Shown in pieces: positions 1 to 4,557 of a DNA stretch of 5,380 nucleotides (position 1 is the first letter of the stretch; each line of letters opens with the position of its first letter). The DNA lies in contig PMJE01000196.1 of the NCBI GenBank assembly GCA_003157315.1, forward strand, positions 1-5,380, read 5' to 3'. This DNA is from Myxococcales bacterium. Its GTDB lineage: Bacteria > Myxococcota > Polyangia > Fen-1088. The translations under genes were made by a program, and so were the position numbers. A model generated the notes under the pieces. That model was not told the DNA's origin. It worked only from the letters and a program-made list of their open reading frames with translations, and searched no databases.

Positions 1-78
1 GTGCGCCGTCGAGGAAACCGGCAGAAACTCGGTGAGCCCCTGAATTATGCCGAGGACGATGGATTGGGCGATAGTCAA
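1..78 (-). CDS. uppP: Undecaprenyl-diphosphatase UppP (BacA family), N-terminal fragment
   Basis: Only the first 26 codons are in the window; the gene runs off the left edge. The peptide begins MTIAQSIVLGIIQG and continues LTEFLPVSSTAH, the N-terminal signature of the UppP/BacA family (LGIxQGLTEFLPVSSxxH), an integral membrane enzyme that dephosphorylates undecaprenyl pyrophosphate to recycle the cell-wall lipid carrier. The Glu and the SS(T/S)xH residues of this motif belong to the family's active site. The only usable start is TTG at 78-76. The frame is closed upstream by TAG at 96-94, and the ATG at 92-90 is in another frame that stops at once. I see no convincing Shine-Dalgarno sequence. 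It lies on the same strand as birA, about 140 bp downstream of it, with a palindromic repeat between. The family call is firm; the start is less so. Confidence 0.88.
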   Translation of the reverse strand, partial: MTIAQSIVLGIIQGLTEFLPVSSTAH

Positions 79-93
79 AGTGGGCTGAGCATA

Positions 94-222
94 CTAGCTA
101 TTTCACACAGAGGCACAGAGGACGCAGAGGCGGATGAGGAAAGGGTTTCGGCTCTGCACATCCCAGGTCCTTCTTCTCATCCGCCCTCTGCGACATCTGT
201 GCCCTCTGTGAGAACCAGCTAG
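94..222. repeat. Long imperfect palindromic repeat, copy 1 (CACAGAGG type)
   Basis: This is a near-complete inverted repeat of about 50 bp per arm (left about 94-145, right about 169-222) around a loop of roughly 23 bp. CACAGAGGCACAGA (106-119) pairs with TCTGTGCCCTCTGTG (196-210). CGCAGAGGCGGATGAG (123-138) pairs with CTCATCCGCCCTCTGCG (176-192). Each segment has one extra C on the right arm at the equivalent place. The first 16 bp, CTATTTCACACAGAGG (98-113), recur exactly at 4421-4436. Both outer ends carry CTAG: the right one provides the birA stop codon and the left one closes the uppP frame upstream of its start. Similar CAGAGG/CACAGAGG palindromes are, as I recall, dispersed in many environmental bacterial genomes. 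There is no ORF of its own, no transposase and no T-run on either side, so it is not a canonical intrinsic terminator. Confidence 0.85.
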
Positions 223-1037
223 CTTCCGCCTTTGTCACTCATTTCACCGGAGCTCACGCGATGGACTCGGCCGGCCTCGTCGCGCACCAGTAGGGCGCCG
301 CTGTCGTCGATATCGGTCGCGATTCCCTCAACCCTGGCCCCATCGCGATCGATGCGACACACGCGACCGAGATCGGCATGGCGACGCCATTCCTGCAAGC
401 CCGCCGCGGGTCCGCGGACCAAGAAATCGTCATAGATAGGCTCGAACGCGGCCAAGAAATCAACAAGCAACTTGGCGCGGTCGCAGGCGCGCCCAAGCGC
501 CAGGCGCAGCGATGTCGCGCGTTGGGCGAGGTCAGGAGGAAATTCTTGGCCGTTCACGTTCAAGCCGATGCCCACAACGACGTGGCGAACCTCCTCGCCG
601 CTGGTCGCCATCTCGGTCAGGATGCCGGCTGCCTTGCGGAACTCGCCCGCCGCAGGAACCAGTAGATCGTTGGGCCAGTGCAGGCGCGGTGTGACCCCGG
701 CTGCGGTCAGCGTGCGCGCCAGGGCTGCGCCGGCCAGCAGGGTGAGAGGTGCGACTTGGCGGGCGGGCAGGGCAGGGCGCAGCAGCAGGGAGAGGTACAG
801 ATTCTGTCCCGGCGGCGAGTGCCATGAGCGCCCCAGCCGGCCACGGCCCGCCGACTGGCTGTCGGCCACGATCACGAAACCCTCGGCCGCGCCCGCAGCT
901 GCGCGAGCACGAGCCACGTCATTGGTCGAAGCGCAGGCAGGGAGGAACTCGTAGGCTCGGCCCAAGCAGCGGGTTCGCAGACGCCGTAGCATCACCCTTG
1001 GCGTCAGGTCGCTTTCGGCCAAGGGGTTCGGGCTCAC
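219..1037 (-). CDS. birA: Biotin--[acetyl-CoA-carboxylase] ligase, short form without HTH
   Basis: The enzyme activates biotin with ATP to biotinyl-5'-AMP and transfers it to the lysine of biotin carboxyl carrier proteins in the cytoplasm. From the GTG at 1037 it has 272 residues. Landmarks are STND (37-40), the biotin/adenylate loop GRGRLGRSW (64-72), HWPND (120-124), the active-site lysine in RKAAGIL (K135) and GIGLNVN (156-162), followed by a small C-terminal beta domain ending SSGEMSDKGGS. The N-terminal DNA-binding HTH of E. coli BirA is absent, so a repressor role is unlikely. Start: GTG at 1037 overlaps an upstream TGA as GTGA and keeps the helix LTPRVMLRRLRTRCLGR, which resembles the start of related ligases. 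ATG at 992 (257 aa) and TTG at 1022 are alternatives. An ATG at 1163 would add only Arg/Gly-rich low-complexity sequence. The stop TAG (221-219) lies inside the palindromic repeat. It follows nadC on the same strand. Confidence 0.94.
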   Translation of the reverse strand: MSPNPLAESDLTPRVMLRRLRTRCLGRAYEFLPACASTNDVARARAAAGAAEGFVIVADSQSAGRGRLGRSWHSPPGQNLYLSLLLRPALPARQVAPLTLLAGAALARTLTAAGVTPRLHWPNDLLVPAAGEFRKAAGILTEMATSGEEVRHVVVGIGLNVNGQEFPPDLAQRATSLRLALGRACDRAKLLVDFLAAFEPIYDDFLVRGPAAGLQEWRRHADLGRVCRIDRDGARVEGIATDIDDSGALLVRDEAGRVHRVSSGEMSDKGGS

Positions 1038-1186
1038 ACGCCTTGCCCGGCCCTGTGATCGTGTGATAGCCGCTGGAAATCGTGACCGTGGGCGAAGGTG
1101 ATCGCTCCGGCCACGACCACGACCACGAAAACGACTACCTCTACGACCACCGCCGATCGCCATGATTGGGTGCGCGACTTAATCAT
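1034..1186 (-). CDS. Possible small membrane peptide between nadC and birA (50 aa)
   Basis: I do not recognise this frame. It starts with ATG at 1186, seven bases after a perfect GGAGG (1198-1194), and 17 bp after the nadC stop. Its TGA stop (1036-1034) overlaps the GTG start of birA as GTGA, a common arrangement for translational coupling. The peptide begins MIKSRTQSWR, continues with a valine-rich hydrophobic stretch at about residues 11-32 (SAVVVEVVVF, then VVVVVAGAITFA), and ends in a His/Asp-rich polar tail. That would fit a single membrane-spanning segment with a positively charged N-terminus. The caution is that the valine run is encoded by a GTGGTC-type low-complexity tract, which would give hydrophobic sequence in this frame by chance. 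It could instead be a short leader frame that carries ribosomes to birA, or non-coding. Confidence 0.35.
   Translation of the reverse strand: MIKSRTQSWRSAVVVEVVVFVVVVVAGAITFAHGHDFQRLSHDHRAGQGV
1111..1152. repeat. Low-complexity CGACCA-type tract (period about 6)
   Basis: On the + strand this reads CCACGACCACGACCACGA, then degenerates to related units (AACGACTACC, TCTACGACCACCG). The underlying period is 6 bp with A/C and C/T drift. On the - strand it is the GTGGTC tract inside the possible 50-aa frame, and in the birA-aligned frame it reads as RGRGRGR. It lies between the nadC stop and the conserved part of birA. The sequence around it (about 1040-1110) shows no recognisable domain in any frame. 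Confidence 0.7.
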
Positions 1187-1193
1187 GGAAAGG

Positions 1194-1198
1194 CCTCC
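1194..1198 (-). promoter_or_regulatory. Strong ribosome binding site (GGAGG) after nadC
   Basis: CCTCC on the + strand is GGAGG on the - strand. It is located 5 bp after the nadC stop and exactly 7 bases before the ATG at 1186. It is the clearest Shine-Dalgarno in the leftward operon, yet the ATG it serves is not in the birA frame. It either drives the 50-codon frame or is a relic of an older birA start displaced by growth of the low-complexity tract. Confidence 0.6.
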
Positions 1199-1203
1199 AC
1201 TTC

Positions 1204-2109
1204 TCACGTCGTCTGTGCCGCCGGGTTGATCTCAATGTCCAAGGACAGGTCAACCGCAGGCGCCGAGTGGGTTAGCGCGCCCACGGAAACCAGATCAACG
1301 CCTAGCCGGGCAAGCTCAGGGATGCGCGCCAGGGTCACGCCACCCGAAACTTCCACCAGCGGACGGGGCTTGACTGCGCGGATCCGGACCATGGCTTTCC
1401 CCAGATCCGTCTCAGTGAAATTGTCGAGCAGAACGATGGCTACGCCTGCGGCCAGGGCTTCGTCGAGCTGGGCTAGGTTGTCCACCTCGACCTCGATGTT
1501 CAGGCTGTGGGGCACCCGGCCCTTGACTCGGCGCACCGCGTCGGTGACCGATCCTGCGATGGCCACGTGGTTGTCCTTGATGAGAACGCCCGAGCCCAGG
1601 TCGAGGCGGTGGTTGCTGGCCCCGCCCATGCGCACGGCGTATTTTTCGAGCAGGCGAAAGCCCGGAGTGGTTTTGCGCGTGTCGGTGATGCGTAGGCCGG
1701 TGCCCTGGGCCGCGGCTACGAAAGTCCGCGCCAGGGTGGCAGTGCCCGAGAGTCGCTGCAGGAAATTGAGCGCCGTTCGCTCGGCAGCCAGCAACGCCGC
1801 AGCTGAGCCTCGATAGGTCGCAATGCGCGCTCCCGGTTGGGCCTCGGCGCCGTCGGGAATCTGGGTGTCGATGGCGATCGACGGGTCGAGACGGCGAAAG
1901 ACCGCGGCTGCAACCTCGAGACCCGCAACCGTCAGGCGCTGGCGGGCCACTAGATGGGCCGCAGCCGTGGTTTGCAGCAGGATCACGGCCTGCGTGGTTG
2001 CGTCCCCGCGTCCCAGGTCTTCCTCGATCGCGAGTTCAATCAGCCGCGTCACCGCGGGAGTGAGCAAAAGGGAATCTGGCATGCGCAGAAGGATAGCCTG
2101 GCCGTCCAC
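1204..2109 (-). CDS. nadC: Nicotinate-nucleotide pyrophosphorylase (quinolinate phosphoribosyltransferase)
   Basis: NadC converts quinolinate and PRPP into nicotinate mononucleotide, CO2 and pyrophosphate, the step joining de novo quinolinate synthesis to NAD. The 301-residue length is normal for the family. Motifs in order are EEDLGRGDAT (29-38), ERTALNFLQRLSGTAT (110-125), DTRKTTPGFRLLEKYAVR (143-160), GGASNHRLDL (162-171), KDNHV (178-182), EVEVDN (206-211), LLDNF (227-231), EVSGGV (253-258) and VDLVSVGALTHS (271-282). Arg, Lys, His and acidic residues of these blocks form the substrate site in known structures. The GTG at 2109 is preceded by GGCGGAG ten bases upstream. ATG at 2082 (292 aa) is a reasonable alternative but has no Shine-Dalgarno. 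It is divergent from rsmD across 41 bp and first in the leftward set with birA. No nadA or nadB is in view. Confidence 0.97.
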   Translation of the reverse strand: MDGQAILLRMPDSLLLTPAVTRLIELAIEEDLGRGDATTQAVILLQTTAAAHLVARQRLTVAGLEVAAAVFRRLDPSIAIDTQIPDGAEAQPGARIATYRGSAAALLAAERTALNFLQRLSGTATLARTFVAAAQGTGLRITDTRKTTPGFRLLEKYAVRMGGASNHRLDLGSGVLIKDNHVAIAGSVTDAVRRVKGRVPHSLNIEVEVDNLAQLDEALAAGVAIVLLDNFTETDLGKAMVRIRAVKPRPLVEVSGGVTLARIPELARLGVDLVSVGALTHSAPAVDLSLDIEINPAAQTT

Positions 2110-2150
2110 TGGTTGACTACTCCGCCCTGCACGCGGTAGGTAACGCGTCC
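2110..2150. promoter_or_regulatory. Compact divergent nadC/rsmD intergenic region
   Basis: These 41 bp must serve both leftward nadC and rightward rsmD unless promoters lie inside the genes. On the + strand TTGACT (2113-2118) resembles a sigma-70 -35 box, but at 17-18 bp spacing only a poor TAGGTA (2137-2142) is found, so the promoter is weakly supported. GGCGGAG on the - strand (2126-2120) is the likely nadC ribosome binding site. GGTAGG (2135-2140) is a weak candidate for rsmD. No palindromic operator is apparent. Confidence 0.3.
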
Positions 2151-2717
2151 ATGCGGGTCACTGCCGGCGCCGACCGTGGGCGCAAGCTGCGTGCGCCACG
2201 TGGAGCCACCACCAGGCCCACTGGGGCGAAGGTGCGCGAGGCCATCTTCAACATTCTGGGTCCGCCCCCGCCGCACCCGGTGCTTGACCTGTTTGCCGGG
2301 ACTGGCTCGCTTGGAATCGAGGCCCTTTCTCGCGGTGCGGTGGCAGCGGACTTCGTGGAACGTGATGCGCGAGCGCTGGGGATCCTGCAGCGGAATCTGC
2401 GCGAGCTTGGGTTCTCCGGACGGGTTCGGGTCATCGGAGCGAGCGTGCTGCACGCCTTGCACCGCATGGCCACCGAGGCGGAAGGTAGGGTCTTTGGCTG
2501 GATCTTCGTGGACCCGCCCTACGCCTCGGGTGAAGTGGATCCGGTCTTGTCGCTGCTGGCGGGCAGTGAACTTCTGGCCGAGGGCGCGGTGATCATTGTC
2601 GAGCATGACCGGCGACACCGGCCGGCCGAGATTTTCGGCACTCTGGTCATGACCGACCGGCGCTTCTATGGTGACACCGGGGTTTCCTTCTATCGGCCGC
2701 GCAGAGGACTGGCATAG
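2151..2717 (+). CDS. rsmD: 16S rRNA (guanine(966)-N(2))-methyltransferase
   Basis: RsmD uses S-adenosylmethionine to methylate N2 of G966 in 16S rRNA during 30S assembly. The 188-residue protein starts MRVTAGADRGRKL, the usual opening of the family, which fixes the ATG at 2151. Next come RPT (22-24), the SAM-binding motif I VLDLFAGTGSLGIEALSRGA (44-63), the acidic motif II residue in FVERD (68-72), and the catalytic DPPY (121-124) typical of N6/N2 base methyltransferases. The tail has FYGDTGVSFYR (172-182). The stop TAG is directly followed by the ATG of coaD. The rsmD-coaD pairing is common across bacteria and supports both calls. Confidence 0.97.
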   Translation: MRVTAGADRGRKLRAPRGATTRPTGAKVREAIFNILGPPPPHPVLDLFAGTGSLGIEALSRGAVAADFVERDARALGILQRNLRELGFSGRVRVIGASVLHALHRMATEAEGRVFGWIFVDPPYASGEVDPVLSLLAGSELLAEGAVIIVEHDRRHRPAEIFGTLVMTDRRFYGDTGVSFYRPRRGLA

Positions 2718-3215
2718 ATGCAAAGCCGCCGGTCGATAGCTGTGTACCCAGGGACGTTCGATCCCATCACGAATGGCCACGCAGACATCGTGCGCCGCGC
2801 CCTCAAGCTCTTCGACCGGGTGGTGGTGGCCTTGGCCGACAACCCGCGCAAGCAGCCGCTCTTCTCGTGCAAAGAGCGCAAGCGCATGATCCACGAGACC
2901 TTGGCAAATGATGCGGGGGTGGAGGTGGATTCGTTCAGCGGCCTGCTGGTCGACTACGTGCGACGCCGAGGCGCAAGATTCGTCATTCGCGGCCTGCGCG
3001 CGGTGGCCGACTTCGAATATGAGTTCCAATTTGCCCACATGAACCGGCAGCTTGCTCCCGAGGTGGAGACCATTTTTCTGATGACCAACGAGGACAATTT
3101 TTTCGTGTCTTCCTCGCTGGTTCGTGAAGTCGCAGAGATGGGCGGGGACATTGGCCGTGTGGTCCCGCCGGTGGTACTCGCTGCCCTAAAGAAGAAGCTG
3201 AAGAATCGCATGTAA
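2718..3215 (+). CDS. coaD: Pantetheine-phosphate adenylyltransferase (PPAT)
   Basis: CoaD joins ATP and 4'-phosphopantetheine to give dephospho-CoA and pyrophosphate, the penultimate step of CoA synthesis. The length of 165 residues is typical. Family motifs are [12 protein letters not shown] (10-21), which holds the nucleotidyltransferase TxGH site with H21; KxxPLF-type sequence KQPLFS (45-50); the substrate loop [12 protein letters not shown] (91-102); and SSSLVRE (131-137), the ISSTxVRE signature. The ATG abuts the rsmD stop with no intervening base. GAGGA at 2704-2708, inside the end of rsmD, gives a ribosome binding site 9 bases upstream, so translation is probably coupled. The next gene starts 1 bp after its TAA. 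Confidence 0.98.
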   Translation: MQSRRSIAVYPGTFDPITNGHADIVRRALKLFDRVVVALADNPRKQPLFSCKERKRMIHETLANDAGVEVDSFSGLLVDYVRRRGARFVIRGLRAVADFEYEFQFAHMNRQLAPEVETIFLMTNEDNFFVSSSLVREVAEMGGDIGRVVPPVVLAALKKKLKNRM

Positions 3216-3216
3216 C

Positions 3217-4419
3217 ATGTTGATGAAATTGGCAAAACGCCTGTCCGTAGTTGAGCCGTCGATGACCCTGAAGGTGACCGCCAAGGCGGCCGAACTGCGC
3301 GCACAGGGAGTGGATGTGGTGAGTTTTGGCGCAGGCGAGCCGGACTTCGACACGCCCGCTCACATCAAAGAAGCCGCCAAGAAGGCGCTTGATGCCGGAG
3401 CCACCAAGTACACCGCGGTGGAAGGAACGCCTCAACTAAGGAAGGCGGCGGCGCTCTGGCTGGGCAAGGCCCATGGCTTTGAAGTTGACCCCAAAGAGGT
3501 CATGGTCAGCGCCGGCGCCAAGCAGTCCCTGTTCAACGCCTTCCACGTGCTGCTGGACGAAGGGGACGAGATCGTCATTCCCGCACCCTACTGGGTGAGC
3601 TATGCCGAGATCGCCAAGCTAGCTGGTGCCAAGCCGGTGCCGGTGGTGTCCCGGCCGGAAGACGAGTTCATCGTCAACCCCGAGGACGTGGCCCGAGCGA
3701 TCACGCCGCGCACCCGCATAATCTTGATCGTGTCGCCCAGCAACCCCACGGGCGCGGTCTACGACGAGAAGACCCTGCGCGCCCTGGCCGACTTGGCCGT
3801 CAAGCACGACATCTGGCTGATCACCGACGACATCTACCGCAGCCTTTGCTACGGCGATGCCCGCTTCGTGCAACCGGCCACGTTCGGCCCCGAGGTGCGC
3901 AAACGCACGGTCATCGTGGACGGGGTTTCCAAGGCGTTCGCCATGACCGGGTGGCGCATCGGCTTCTGCGTGGCGCCTCTGCCGGTCATCGAGGGCATGT
4001 CGACCCTGCAGAGTCAGTCGACGACCAACGCGGCTGCGGTCAGCCAGGCGGCAGCCGTGGCTGCATTGGAGGGACCAACCGACGAGTTGGAGCGCATGCG
4101 GCTGGAGTTCGACAAGCGGCGCCAGTTCATGGTGAAGACCCTGCGAGCCATGCCTGGGGTCAAGTGCGTCGAGCCCAAGGGCGCGTTCTATGCCTTTCCC
4201 GACATGAATGCCTTCGTAGGTCGGCGCACGCCCGCGGGCAAGGTGATCGACGGTGATCCGGCGCTGTGTGAGTACCTCATCGAGGAGGCCAAGGTCGCGG
4301 TGGTGCCGGGGTCGGCTTTCTACGCCCCCGGCTACGTGCGCCTGTCGTACGCCACCTCGCAAGCCAACATCGAGAAAGGCCTGGGCCGCATCGGCGATGC
4401 CCTGGCCAAGCTCAAGTAA
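3217..4419 (+). CDS. PLP-dependent class I aminotransferase, aspartate aminotransferase I-gamma type
   Basis: This 400-residue fold-type I aminotransferase most resembles Thermus-type aspartate aminotransferase (subgroup I-gamma), which transfers amino groups between aspartate and 2-oxoglutarate; some relatives also use prephenate. Visible residues are GAGEPDFDTP (38-47), SAGAKQ (98-103), W126 in PYWVSY stacking on PLP, N176 in SNPTG, D204 and Y207 in TDDIYR, the Schiff-base lysine K239 in SKAFAMTGWRIG, and R375 in YVRLSYAT binding the substrate alpha-carboxylate. K102 aligns with the Thermus lysine that contacts the distal carboxylate, favouring dicarboxylic substrates (inference). The usual SDEIYE box reads TDDIYR here. 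ATG at 3217 lies 1 bp after the coaD stop; ATG at 3223 is an alternative. The preceding purine-rich GAAGAAGC/GAAGAA is a weak ribosome binding site. It is last in the rsmD-coaD operon and ends at a palindromic repeat. An exact substrate or gene symbol cannot be fixed from sequence. Confidence 0.93.
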   Translation: MLMKLAKRLSVVEPSMTLKVTAKAAELRAQGVDVVSFGAGEPDFDTPAHIKEAAKKALDAGATKYTAVEGTPQLRKAAALWLGKAHGFEVDPKEVMVSAGAKQSLFNAFHVLLDEGDEIVIPAPYWVSYAEIAKLAGAKPVPVVSRPEDEFIVNPEDVARAITPRTRIILIVSPSNPTGAVYDEKTLRALADLAVKHDIWLITDDIYRSLCYGDARFVQPATFGPEVRKRTVIVDGVSKAFAMTGWRIGFCVAPLPVIEGMSTLQSQSTTNAAAVSQAAAVAALEGPTDELERMRLEFDKRRQFMVKTLRAMPGVKCVEPKGAFYAFPDMNAFVGRRTPAGKVIDGDPALCEYLIEEAKVAVVPGSAFYAPGYVRLSYATSQANIEKGLGRIGDALAKLK

Positions 4420-4420
4420 C

Positions 4421-4557
4421 CTATTTCACACAGAGGCCGCAGAGACGGAGGAGGCGGAGGAGAAGAAGGGAAAGGGTTGGGTCCGGTTCGGTCCGAACCC
4501 TTCTTCTTCTCTTCCGATCTCAGTGATCTCCGTGCGCTGTGGGGAATAGCTAGCTAG
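4421..4557. repeat. Long imperfect palindromic repeat, copy 2, in a convergent junction
   Basis: This starts with the same CTATTTCACACAGAGG (4421-4436) as copy 1 and ends in TAGCTAGCTAG (4547-4557). The outer arms pair loosely (CTATTTCACACAG with CTGTGGGGAATAG). The inner stem is clearer: AGAAGAAGGG (4461-4470) pairs with CCCTTCTTCT (4498-4507), and AAGGGTT (4472-4478) can pair alternatively with AACCCTT (4496-4502). The loop holds a direct repeat, GGTCCGGTTCGGTCC. It fills the gap between the rightward aminotransferase (stop 4417-4419) and the leftward sigma-54 activator, whose TAG (4552-4550) lies inside it. It could act as a bidirectional RNA hairpin, but no T-run follows on either strand, so a classical terminator is not shown. 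It is more diverged between its arms than copy 1. Confidence 0.8.

Noticed and set aside
42..78. A possible sigma-70 promoter inside uppP (TTGACT at 78-73 with CATAAT-like sequence downstream)
   Set aside because: The spacing is about 23 bp, too long for a sigma-70 promoter, and TTGACT is the start of the uppP reading frame itself.
1..222. A rightward 73-codon frame starting with GTG at the left edge
   Set aside because: It runs antisense to the uppP start and then through the palindromic repeat; its residues (TEDAEADEE and similar) are just translations of CACAGAGG-type sequence.
94..222. A classical Rho-independent terminator or a miniature transposon
   Set aside because: There is no T-run after the stem on either strand. 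I could not identify direct target duplications at the edges or terminal repeats of a known insertion sequence, so it is described only as a dispersed palindromic repeat.
1038..1163. Upstream extension of birA to the ATG at 1163
   Set aside because: The extra residues are Arg/Gly-rich low complexity from the CGACCA tract, have no match to the ligase fold, and that ATG lacks a Shine-Dalgarno sequence; the GGAGG at 1194-1198 serves the out-of-frame ATG at 1186.
2049..3038. A leftward 329-codon open frame antisense to rsmD and coaD
   Set aside because: It is a GC-rich shadow frame: the opposite strand has two complete, motif-bearing genes with tight operon spacing, and the antisense translation shows no recognisable domain.
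3619..4362. A leftward 247-codon open frame antisense to the aminotransferase
   Set aside because: His/Arg/Gly-rich translation without a domain, fully overlapping a well-conserved PLP enzyme; typical high-GC shadow.
94..4557. A composite mobile element bounded by the two repeat copies
   Set aside because: The copies are in the same orientation and about 4.3 kb apart, but everything between them is conserved housekeeping sequence with normal operon spacing and no transposase or integrase.
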